From assembly GCA_030588285.1 (NCBI GenBank), contig JAUUYK010000027.1, positions 1-9,166 on the forward strand: 9,166 nt of DNA, given 5' to 3'. Of the stretch, positions 1 to 6,996 are shown piece by piece. The position numbers and the translations under genes were made by a program. Below the pieces are notes generated by a model. That model saw only the letters and a program-made list of their open reading frames with translations. It ran no database searches and was not told the DNA's origin. How positions within the stretch are numbered: position 1 is the first letter of the stretch; the number at the start of each line of letters is the position of its first letter. The stretch comes from Kiritimatiellales bacterium (GTDB lineage: Bacteria; Verrucomicrobiota; Kiritimatiellia; Kiritimatiellales; Pontiellaceae).

Positions 1-187
1 AGCCAAAAGCTTCGGGCAGACCCAGTCCATCGACTTCCACGCCGGGCTGAACCACAAAACCATCATTGAACGTTGCTCCACGGAAAACATAAGCAGATGC
101 AAAGTCCGCGGTCACACTGGCACCGGCCATTGCAGACGATGCAGCCAAACCCGCTGCGAGTGTCGTGGTAATCATCATTTTATTCAT
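1..187 (-). CDS. Outer-membrane beta-barrel (porin-like) protein, N-terminal fragment
   Basis: Read from an ATG at 185-187 towards the window edge, this gives 62 residues and then runs off the left side. Residues 1-21 form a clear Sec signal peptide: a Lys near the start, a hydrophobic Ala/Leu-rich core, and a likely cut after SAMA (A21|G22). The mature part begins GASVTADFASAYVFRGATFN, which alternates small, aromatic and polar residues. This resembles the 'SDYVFRG' opening strand of TorF-like and related putative porins. A good Shine-Dalgarno (AAGGAG on the minus strand, about 194-199) lies 7-8 bases ahead of the ATG and fixes the start. The gene points away from the neighbour at 548 and has its own regulatory region. 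The fold and outer-membrane location are inferred from the signal peptide and first strands only. The substrate cannot be judged because most of the protein lies outside the window. Confidence 0.72.
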   Translation of the reverse strand, partial: MNKMMITTTLAAGLAASSAMAGASVTADFASAYVFRGATFNDGFVVQPGVEVDGLGLPEAFG

Positions 188-547
188 CTTACTTCTCCTT
201 TTCCTTGTTCTGGGTTAACAAACTAAACGAAGGCCTAATCCCGACTATTTCACATTATTAAGCTAGTGGGGCTGAATGTAGTCCATTCCCGTCTTTATTG
301 ACCTTCCGTTGAGAGCCCCTATTGCAACAGGTATGCCAACGCTTAAAAAAACCCGCCAATTGCACTCCTTACCGATTTGTATCCAACTGGTTATAAATTT
401 TATCCGTTCTAAACCTCCCCGATTACGCGCGTTTTCAAACCTCCATATATGTATTATACCAATTACTTGATACATTATTGTTAATGGTTTCGGCATCCCT
501 TTAATAACCCAACGTTTTCGCTCTGAATTCGCCGGCTCGGAGGTAAG
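188..547. other. Divergent intergenic spacer, no gene seen
   Basis: About 360 bases lie between two genes that are read outwards. It is visibly richer in A/T than the flanking genes, especially around 435-500. It must hold the 5' leaders and promoters of both neighbours: AAGGAG for the minus-strand gene (about 194-199) and GGAGG at 539-543 for the gene at 548. I could not find a convincing -35/-10 pair, intrinsic terminator, tRNA or long repeat. A 77-codon open frame on the minus strand (263-496) has no spaced Shine-Dalgarno and no recognisable motif, so I do not call it a gene. Confidence 0.6.
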
Positions 548-2098
548 ATGAAAGGCATGGACTTTGATCTAAAAATCAGGAACGGCACGGTCATTATCGG
601 GGATAATACCGACGGAATTCGTTGCGATATCGGGATTCGCAATACCACCATTGCTCAACTGGGCGACCTTTCAGAATCGACGGCAAAAAATACGATCGAT
701 GCGGAAGGCTGCGTGGTTTGCCCCGGTTTTATTGATGCCCATTCGCACTCCGACACCTATTTATTGCTCGAACCCTCCGCCGCCTCGAAGATCTATCAAG
801 GCATCACCACCGAAATCTGTGGCAACTGCGGCGCCTCGGCGGCCCCACTCAATGGCGACTATAAAATGCCGTCGGATTGGCTGGATAAGCACTATAAAAA
901 GCCGTGGAAAACCGTGGCCGACTATCGCGCCCGATTCACCGAAGCGCAGCCCGCCATTAACGCGGCCCTGCTGGTGGGCCACAACACCCTGCATGCGGGC
1001 ATCTGTGGCTACGAACCGCGCGCCGCCACATCGAACGAAATGCGACTCATGATTCAAACGTTGGAACAGGCGCTTGATGAAGGGGCCATGGGCCTCAGCT
1101 CGGGGCTGGCCTATCCGCCGGGATCGGCCGTTCCGCGCGAGGAAATTATCGAGCTCGCCACCGTCGTGGCGAAGCACGGCGGACTCTATACCACTCACAT
1201 GCGGTCGGAATCCGACGGGCTACTCGATTCGATCGGCGAAGCCATTGATATTGCCGAACGCTCCGGCGCTCGGCTCCAGATTTCGCACCTAAAAGCCTCG
1301 GGACCCGGAAATTGGAACAAACTCGAGGCCGCACTTGAAAAAGTCCGCCGTGCAGGCGCGGGGTCCGATCGCTATCCCTATACTGCGGGGTGCACCGACC
1401 TCGATATTGTCCTGCCACTCTGGGCCACGTACGGCGGGCGCGATGCAATTCTGGGCCGCCTTCGCGATCTTAAACTCCGCGACAAAATTCGAACGGAACT
1501 CTTACTTCATCCGGCGGACCATTGGGACAATGTCATGGTGGGTTCAACTCAATTTGAGGAGTTTAAGGGGGCGTATCTACCCGACGTTGCCGAAACCCTT
1601 CAGTTGCATCCGGTCGATGCACTGCTTCGTCTCATTGATTTGGACGACCTAAAAACCGGCGGTATTTTCTTTAGTATGTCGGAGGAAAATATGTGGCGCG
1701 TTTTAGCCGAACCCTTTGTTTCAATCGGATCCGACGGCTCCATGCGCGCGCCGTGGGGGCCACTCAGCCACGATCATCCGCACCCGCGCGCTTACGGTAG
1801 CCATACCAAATTTCTCCGCGCCGCGCTCGATGGAAAAACTGTGGCGTTGCCCGAGGCCATTTATAAAATGACGGGCCTGCCCGCCAAACAGTTTAACCTC
1901 AAAAATCGCGGTGTGCTTAAAAAAGGATATGCGGCCGATCTTTTGGTTTTTGACCCCCAAACACTAAAAGAACATAGCTCCTACGCAAACCCGCACCAGC
2001 TCTCCGATGGCATGTGCCATGTCATCGTTAACGGGGTCCATTCTTTAATAAATGGGAGCCACACATCGCAACACGGAGGAATCTTTTTAGAGCGATAA
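548..2098 (+). CDS. N-acyl-D-amino-acid deacylase (D-aminoacylase family amidohydrolase)
   Basis: This 516-residue zinc hydrolase should split N-acyl-D-amino acids into a D-amino acid and a carboxylic acid in the cytoplasm; no signal peptide is seen. It opens with the small beta-sandwich usual for the family (about 1-60, D-F-D-L-K-I-R-N-G). The metal motif DAHSHSD follows (H65, H67), then the GNCG loop with C94, equivalent to the zinc Cys of the Alcaligenes enzyme. Further ligands appear in THMRSE (H217) and ISHLK (H247), 30 residues apart as in the family, and the catalytic Asp is in SIGSDG (D396). The C-terminal sandwich is marked by RGVLKKGYAADLLVFDP. Length is at the upper end of the usual 480-530. 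The start at 548 follows GGAGG by four bases; the ATG at 560 is an alternative. Exact acyl and amino-acid preference (neutral, D-Glu or D-Asp) cannot be read from the sequence. A role in salvaging D-amino acids, for example from peptidoglycan, is inference. It appears to be a single-gene unit. Confidence 0.88.
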   Translation: MKGMDFDLKIRNGTVIIGDNTDGIRCDIGIRNTTIAQLGDLSESTAKNTIDAEGCVVCPGFIDAHSHSDTYLLLEPSAASKIYQGITTEICGNCGASAAPLNGDYKMPSDWLDKHYKKPWKTVADYRARFTEAQPAINAALLVGHNTLHAGICGYEPRAATSNEMRLMIQTLEQALDEGAMGLSSGLAYPPGSAVPREEIIELATVVAKHGGLYTTHMRSESDGLLDSIGEAIDIAERSGARLQISHLKASGPGNWNKLEAALEKVRRAGAGSDRYPYTAGCTDLDIVLPLWATYGGRDAILGRLRDLKLRDKIRTELLLHPADHWDNVMVGSTQFEEFKGAYLPDVAETLQLHPVDALLRLIDLDDLKTGGIFFSMSEENMWRVLAEPFVSIGSDGSMRAPWGPLSHDHPHPRAYGSHTKFLRAALDGKTVALPEAIYKMTGLPAKQFNLKNRGVLKKGYAADLLVFDPQTLKEHSSYANPHQLSDGMCHVIVNGVHSLINGSHTSQHGGIFLER

Positions 2099-2134
2099 AG
2101 AGCAGGAGCAGATAATAATAGTTCCGCATTAGGC

Positions 2135-2162
2135 TTGGATTTCAAAATAGGATGCCTATTTT
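2135..2162 (+). promoter_or_regulatory. Candidate promoter of the PEP carboxykinase gene
   Basis: A weak sigma70-like pair can be read: TTGGAT at 2135-2140 and TATTTT at 2157-2162, with a 16-base spacer. The palindrome at 2143-2163 covers the spacer and the -10 element. The -35 matches the consensus at only three positions, so this is tentative. Confidence 0.25.
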
Positions 2163-2163
2163 G
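2143..2163. repeat. Perfect 9-3-9 inverted repeat (possible operator or weak hairpin)
   Basis: CAAAATAGG (2143-2151), ATG (2152-2154) and CCTATTTTG (2155-2163) form a perfect palindrome with a three-base centre. It begins 45 bases after the stop of the deacylase gene and ends 36 bases before the start of the next gene. It is A/T-rich and not followed by a run of T, so it is a poor intrinsic terminator. Its symmetry and place over a candidate promoter fit a repressor site for the downstream gene. The binding protein is unknown. Confidence 0.55.
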
Positions 2164-2199
2164 CGTACCTTAGTAACCCAATCTTAATGGAGAGTCAGA

Positions 2200-5100
2200 A
2201 TGAAAGATGTAAAAAGATCCCTCGGAATTAATGTCGATACCGCCTCAAACAGCCATCGAAAAAATCTGATTACCTACATCAATCTAAAACTTTCTGCACT
2301 GGATCTACCGATCTATGAAAAGAGCGATGAAAAAGAGCTCGATATTGCACTGGACTTGATTAACAACATCCGCGAAAAAAATCGGATTCTTCACGACTAT
2401 CTCTGTCCGGTAGACCAACGCATCCAAAATTTTCTAAATAGCTACCTCGGCGAGGCCTGCGAAAACGTTCCCCTGCTGCCTAACAGCACCCTTACACTCG
2501 ATCGGCACGGCTTGGCGCGCGAACTTTCACTGCCTCCCCACGAAGAAGAATTCATCGGGAACGGCATTGAATCCTACCGCATTCAGCAGTGCGTTTTGCA
2601 TAACCCAAAACATGACCGCCGCACCACAAAAGGGGTTTTTCATATTGCAGAAGGCGGCTTCCCCGTCCCGGCCGATAAACTTGAAGTGCCTAAAAAGACC
2701 TATGCCAAACTGCTCGAAATTGCCCTTCACCCGCCGAAAGAGCATATGGAACTGCCGTTCACTTCGGCCCAGAAGAATAAAGCGGCCTGCTACGCCTCCC
2801 TCTTGCTTCGCCCGATGGTCAGCCCTGAAGTTCTCGGATTTCTGCCTGAAAAAAACATGGAGATTCGCGTCTTTGCTCCGGGGAATTATATCTGCAACCT
2901 GGATTTCGTTGAATCGATTTTTGGAAATGCGGGTGATCCCTACCTGCCAGAAAATGATGCAGGTCTGGAGCCGAATCATTGGACGGGCTATACGGGCTGT
3001 GTAATTTTGGCCCCGCATATCTGCGGGCTGAAAAAGAAAGATCTTGGACTTCCTTATGTTGATGAGGCCACCGAACGCCAAAAACGCGATGGCATGTGCT
3101 GGGCCTCGCCGAACGAACTGTACAACGGCGGCACTCCATTTAAAATTACCGCGCGGGATGAAAACGGCGTAATCGTTACGCTCATTGCCGACAACTACTT
3201 CGGGTACTGCAAGAAAGAGGTAAAAACCCAAATCGGGTTTGCAGCCAATCTCTATGGACTGTGCGAAGAGGAACATGCCGGGGGGGCACTGGCTCTTCCG
3301 CAATACAATCTCGCTGAATACTTTGCTCCAGACGGCACGCTTTCTCTGCTCGACCACACCTTGGCCAATGTTCTGCATGTGATGGGCGACAGCGTCACCA
3401 TTCACCCCGAAGGATATGCCACCGATCATACACACCCGAGCGTATTCTTTGTGCCTGAAACGGCGGAGTTCAGCATTCTCGATCAGAGCGTTACCTGGAT
3501 GCAGGCGGGCATTAAACAGAGCCTAAAACTACTGAAAGAACGCATCTTTATATACCCATCGGGCTACCGCGTTACCCTGCAACAGGCTTCAACATCCGAT
3601 ATCTGGAGGTTGGTCGGAACCGTGGCTGAAGGAACCCTTTGCCATAAACCCTGCACCGTATCCGGTGGTGGAAAATCTGAAATTTCTAAATCCCTGACCG
3701 ATGCCATGATTACCGGCTCTATTTTTGTGGCCGACTTTAAAAAAGATCTAAATGCCGTTCAGAATATCTTGGACCACAACTACAGCACCCGCTTCAAAGT
3801 TACACGCGAAGAAGGCCACCAAACCCGATCCATTCTCAGTAAAAATCGTTCGCTCGGGTCCGTCATTAAAATGCTGAATCCCTCCGCCGAGAATACCGCC
3901 GAATTCAACGACTGGCTTCAGGCCATCCCCAACCGAATCAAAGGGCTGGTCTTCTTGCTTAAACGGTTCTACAAATCAGAATGGGGCTCCGACTGGCGTT
4001 CGCATCTGAGTGTTGATGTCGTCAACGGAGAGCAGGGACACGAACTTAAATTCGACGGGAAAAAAGTGGCCGGAAACTACCTCCGAATCGCCATGAATAC
4101 CGAAGGCGTATGGCGCACCAGTAAACTCCGTACCGATTTCATTCCGGCGGCGAAGATCCAGTGGGAAGACGACATTTCGGCCTCGATCGTTGTTCCAACC
4201 CACCTGCTTACCGATCTCAATCCAGACTATGTAAATTTCAAGAGTGTTAAAATTGTTGAAAACTGCGAATACCGCCTCTTCCAACGTCCCGACGAAGCGG
4301 TTAATCGCGGATTCGATAAACAAGCGGAAGCGGATCTGGCCAGCTCAGATAACTTTCTATCCAACTTTGCGCCGCTCAAAAAATCAGACGCACAGGATCT
4401 TGTAGACCACTCGGTCATATACAGCCAGTACACCAAGCCAATGCAAAACCTGATCAAAAAGGCCGCAGAATCCGAGAACGCGAATCAACTCCTCGTGGAC
4501 TCGGCTTCACCACGCATTGTTAATGGCGCACCCACTAAAAACCCACGTTACCTGCAACTTCGCCCAGACCTCGTCGATGGTATGCCAAAATATTTAGCGC
4601 TACTTTCCACGCGGCTATCCCGCAAAATTAAGGCCGGAAACCCGCTCTATACCCCCGTGAATGCCGTGCTCCCAGGCCGACGGAATAATCCCGCCGAACC
4701 CGGCATCTCTCCCTTGGCTGTTTATGGGCCGATCCATTATCAGGAATTTCCAGAACTCTTCATGGACTTTATCTGCAGCCTAACCGGGAAATCGCCATCC
4801 ACCACCGGAGCCGGCACAGAAGGCGCTCTAACCAAAGGGCCATTCAACGCCCTCCCCGCAACGGCCGACCTCAACAATGCCCTACTCTCCTTCATCCTAA
4901 CGGAAAGCAACGGCTTCTCCACCGCCGCCGGCTACATCGGATCCAACTACAAAATGGAACACGACATCAGTCTCCTGATTCCTGAACTGTGGTGCCGCCT
5001 AAGCGTTGATGAATGTAACCCCAAAAACATGATCGCGGCCGGCCAACTCGAAAAGCTTGACGACTTCGAATATGAAGGCAAAGCAGTACTCGCCAGCCGC

Positions 5101-5649
5101 CTCGGCTACCGCATCACAGCAAACTTCGTGAATGATTACCTCGGCAAAATCTTTGAAGCACCTAAAACCGTCTTTGAAGAAGAAATGCTCAAGCCCGAAC
5201 TTCAAAGCATGGAAGAGTATGTAGACGGCATCAACAACATCGTTGAAACCCAACAAATGATTGCACAACGCTACATCGACGACGGCAGCGTGAATAGTTT
5301 TGTTCCACCGTTAAAAGCCCTCATCCACATCATGGCCTCCGGCCGCTATGAAGGCAAAGAGATCACCGATCCAGAAATTCGGAGCCTATTCGAACGCGAA
5401 GCCGTGTTGAGCAGCGAGTGGTATCAAAAACGACTGATAATCAAACAAGATCGCAAAGCCGACTGCTGCCGCAAACACATCAACTATCTCGACGACTTCA
5501 TCGGCCAAAATCACAATGCCCGCAAAGTTGAAACCCTCGGCTGTCGCGATCGGTTGAGCGCCGTTAAAATCCGGCTAGCCTACGTCGAATCCGACACCTT
5601 CATCGAGGATCACGCCGGAACCATCGGTGCCGATCCCATCGCCATTTAA
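2200..5649 (+). CDS. Putative PPi-type phosphoenolpyruvate carboxykinase
   Basis: This 1149-residue soluble protein has no signal peptide or membrane segment. Its size and several blocks match what I recall of the PPi-dependent PEP carboxykinases (EC 4.1.1.38) of Entamoeba and Propionibacterium, which are about twice the length of ATP or GTP enzymes. They interconvert oxaloacetate + PPi and PEP + CO2 + phosphate. Visible blocks are ADNYFGYCKKEVKTQ (about 330-344), a P-loop-like HKPCTVSGGGKSEISKS with G489-K492-S493, FVADFKKD with D512 as a possible metal ligand, GNYLRIAMNTEGVWR (mid-protein), LPGRRNNP, and SPSTTGAGTEGALTKGPF starting near 865. Reading the P-loop and D512 as the phosphoryl-donor site is inference by analogy with other PEP carboxykinases. 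The start follows GGAG (2189-2192) by seven bases. The gene stands alone, between a palindrome and a strong terminator. The name rests on memory of the family; the safe fallback is a large conserved protein of unassigned function. Confidence 0.65.
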   Translation: MKDVKRSLGINVDTASNSHRKNLITYINLKLSALDLPIYEKSDEKELDIALDLINNIREKNRILHDYLCPVDQRIQNFLNSYLGEACENVPLLPNSTLTLDRHGLARELSLPPHEEEFIGNGIESYRIQQCVLHNPKHDRRTTKGVFHIAEGGFPVPADKLEVPKKTYAKLLEIALHPPKEHMELPFTSAQKNKAACYASLLLRPMVSPEVLGFLPEKNMEIRVFAPGNYICNLDFVESIFGNAGDPYLPENDAGLEPNHWTGYTGCVILAPHICGLKKKDLGLPYVDEATERQKRDGMCWASPNELYNGGTPFKITARDENGVIVTLIADNYFGYCKKEVKTQIGFAANLYGLCEEEHAGGALALPQYNLAEYFAPDGTLSLLDHTLANVLHVMGDSVTIHPEGYATDHTHPSVFFVPETAEFSILDQSVTWMQAGIKQSLKLLKERIFIYPSGYRVTLQQASTSDIWRLVGTVAEGTLCHKPCTVSGGGKSEISKSLTDAMITGSIFVADFKKDLNAVQNILDHNYSTRFKVTREEGHQTRSILSKNRSLGSVIKMLNPSAENTAEFNDWLQAIPNRIKGLVFLLKRFYKSEWGSDWRSHLSVDVVNGEQGHELKFDGKKVAGNYLRIAMNTEGVWRTSKLRTDFIPAAKIQWEDDISASIVVPTHLLTDLNPDYVNFKSVKIVENCEYRLFQRPDEAVNRGFDKQAEADLASSDNFLSNFAPLKKSDAQDLVDHSVIYSQYTKPMQNLIKKAAESENANQLLVDSASPRIVNGAPTKNPRYLQLRPDLVDGMPKYLALLSTRLSRKIKAGNPLYTPVNAVLPGRRNNPAEPGISPLAVYGPIHYQEFPELFMDFICSLTGKSPSTTGAGTEGALTKGPFNALPATADLNNALLSFILTESNGFSTAAGYIGSNYKMEHDISLLIPELWCRLSVDECNPKNMIAAGQLEKLDDFEYEGKAVLASRLGYRITANFVNDYLGKIFEAPKTVFEEEMLKPELQSMEEYVDGINNIVETQQMIAQRYIDDGSVNSFVPPLKALIHIMASGRYEGKEITDPEIRSLFEREAVLSSEWYQKRLIIKQDRKADCCRKHINYLDDFIGQNHNARKVETLGCRDRLSAVKIRLAYVESDTFIEDHAGTIGADPIAI

Positions 5650-5661
5650 TTCCATCCCCCA

Positions 5662-5688
5662 AAAAACGGCCCGCTCCGGGCCGTTTTT
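5662..5688 (+). terminator. Rho-independent terminator after the PEP carboxykinase gene
   Basis: A GC-rich stem CGGCCCG (5667-5673), loop CTC, and CGGGCCG (5677-5683) is extended by five A:T pairs to 12 perfect base pairs. The 3' side ends in TTTTT (5684-5688). It begins 13 bases after the stop codon. The A-run on the other side means it could also act on minus-strand transcripts. Confidence 0.93.
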
Positions 5689-5734
5689 CCATTCGTCCCT
5701 TCCGTGCATATTTATTCGCGATATCTTTCGTACC

Positions 5735-5748
5735 TTGACCCACATCAA
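5735..5748. promoter_or_regulatory. FNR/CRP-like binding site
   Basis: TTGAC-CCAC-ATCAA differs at one base from the FNR consensus TTGAT-N4-ATCAA. A slightly wider palindrome, ACCTTGA/TCAAGGT (5732-5738 and 5745-5751), surrounds it. Its centre is about 61 bases before the start of the gene at 5803, the first of a run that ends in hemE and hemN. Control of hemN by FNR/Anr-type oxygen sensors is known in other bacteria; here it is inferred. The match could be chance or a related CRP-family site. Confidence 0.45.
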
Positions 5749-5802
5749 GGTTAAGGTGGATTCTTTCAGGTTTACTGCCTGTTTGCTCTTCAAAAGGATC
5801 CT

Positions 5803-6906
5803 ATGACCGAAATTTTAGCTATGGAAAAAACAACCGACAGCCTGCAGATCATGGAATTCCCTCACGATGGTGTGAAGGCCTATTTCATTACCGCGCAAGC
5901 CACCGAAGACACCATGCATGATGTTTTCAACACCGTTTCAGTCGAAATGATGGCCAACGATGCCAACATTGCCTTTCAATACCTCTTCGGCGGGCGTCAA
6001 TTTTATCCCAAAGCCGTCTCCGCCATCAAACAACTCAACTGGCCGCTCACGCTACTCCACGGCGATGCCTGCTCCGGCGCCTCCATCACCGGCACTCAAT
6101 TTATTGCCCTCTCCGGCGCAAAGCTAAATCCAGTCATGGATGGCGAGCGCATCGCGGGCAACTGGTACGACACCGACGACGCCCGCTATTGCCTGCTCGG
6201 TGATCTGCGCGCCGACGACCTCTCCCTCTCCCGCGAAGACCAAGCGCTCGCCGTTTTTGAGAAGATGGAAGCCCTGCTCAAACAAGCCGATATGGACTTC
6301 ACCGACATTGCCCGCACCTGGCTCTATCTCAACAACCTGCTCGAATGGTACGACGAGTTTAACGTCGTCCGCACTCAGTTTTTCAAAGAGCGCGGCACCT
6401 TCGAAAAAATGGTTCCGGCCAGCACCGGCATCGGCGCGGGGTCCGCCGCCGGCGAAGAGATTGTCTGCGCCTTATGGGCCATCAAACCCAAACACGATGG
6501 GGTAAAAGTTTTTGCCGTCCCCTCCCCCCTGCAATGCCCCGCGCTCGACTATAAAAGCTCCTTCGCCCGCGCCGTAGAAATCGATCAGCCCGGCTCCCGC
6601 CTACTCACCATCTCCGGCACCGCCAGCATCGAACCCGGTGGGAAAACCGTGCACCTCGACAACACCGAAAAGCAGATTAAACTAACCATGGAAGTGGTTC
6701 ATGGAATTTTGAAATCGCGCGATATGGACTGGGAAAATACCTCCCGCGCCATCGCCTATTTTAAAGATATCAACGAAGCACACCTACTCGAAAAATATTG
6801 CATCGAAAACAAGCTGCCCCCCTTACCCGTCGCCATTTCTCATGCCGACGTCTGCCGCCACGACCTGCTCTTCGAAATTGAGCTCGACGCCGTAAAAGTG
6901 AACTAA
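5803..6906 (+). CDS. Two-domain YjgF/Rid-fold protein, chorismatase-like
   Basis: This 367-residue cytoplasmic protein is about three times the size of a RidA subunit. The C-terminal part (about 255-367) reads as a YjgF/Rid domain: SRLLTISGTASIEPGG (265-280), then NTEKQIKLTMEVVHGIL, and CRHDLLFEIELDAV at the end. The middle holds ARTWLYLNNLLEWYDEFN (170-187) and PASTGIGAG (205-213). This order, including SFARA just before SGTASI, resembles chorismate-hydrolysing enzymes of the FkbO/Hyg5/XanB2 group. The arginine that RidA uses (Arg105 in E. coli) has no counterpart in PVAISHADVCRHD, so plain imine deaminase activity is unlikely. Whether it acts on chorismate is not shown. AAAAGGA (5792-5798) supports the start; the ATG at 5821 is an alternative. 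It heads a co-directional run with hemE and hemN, 90 bases away and with no terminator between, so a tie to tetrapyrrole or aromatic metabolism is possible. The substrate is not assigned. Confidence 0.7.
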   Translation: MTEILAMEKTTDSLQIMEFPHDGVKAYFITAQATEDTMHDVFNTVSVEMMANDANIAFQYLFGGRQFYPKAVSAIKQLNWPLTLLHGDACSGASITGTQFIALSGAKLNPVMDGERIAGNWYDTDDARYCLLGDLRADDLSLSREDQALAVFEKMEALLKQADMDFTDIARTWLYLNNLLEWYDEFNVVRTQFFKERGTFEKMVPASTGIGAGSAAGEEIVCALWAIKPKHDGVKVFAVPSPLQCPALDYKSSFARAVEIDQPGSRLLTISGTASIEPGGKTVHLDNTEKQIKLTMEVVHGILKSRDMDWENTSRAIAYFKDINEAHLLEKYCIENKLPPLPVAISHADVCRHDLLFEIELDAVKVN

Positions 6907-6914
6907 CAAATGGA

Positions 6915-6985
6915 AACCACCCCAAAGACACGACGCACGCGAAAATAGCCGTTAAAGGTTCGTGTACTTCATGTCTTTCGTGGTT
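6915..6985. repeat. Long imperfect inverted repeat filling the gap before hemE
   Basis: The left arm (6915-6943) starts AACCACCCCAAAGACACG. The right arm (6959-6985), read in reverse, is AACCACGAAAGACATGAAG followed by TACACGAA. 22 of 27 aligned bases agree, with a two-base insertion in the left arm and a 15-base loop. The element starts 8 bases after the upstream stop and ends 11 bases before the hemE ATG. The same family occurs at 8027-8100. In RNA it would fold into a long hairpin, but it has no T-run, so it is not a typical terminator. Confidence 0.85.
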
Positions 6986-6996
6986 ATCTAATCCCC

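Noticed and set aside
263..496. 77-codon open frame on the minus strand in the divergent spacer
   Set aside because: The AAAGGG purine run abuts the ATG with no spacing, the sequence is A/T-rich, and the product shows no motif, signal peptide or membrane pattern.
2099..2199. Intrinsic terminator for the deacylase gene
   Set aside because: The only hairpin there is A/T-rich with a short loop and no following T-run, so an operator is at least as likely.
2527..3435. 302-codon open frame antisense to the PEP carboxykinase gene
   Set aside because: It lies wholly inside a well-supported gene on the other strand and has no recognisable domain; it is an effect of codon use.
5691..5730. Third copy of the haem-region inverted repeat after the terminator (TTCGTCCCTTCCGTGC)
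   Set aside because: It resembles part of a right arm only; no AACCAC-type left arm is present and the likeness is short.
5803..6906. Annotation as a RidA-type enamine/imine deaminase
   Set aside because: The protein is three times too long, has a different N-terminal half, and lacks the RidA catalytic arginine.
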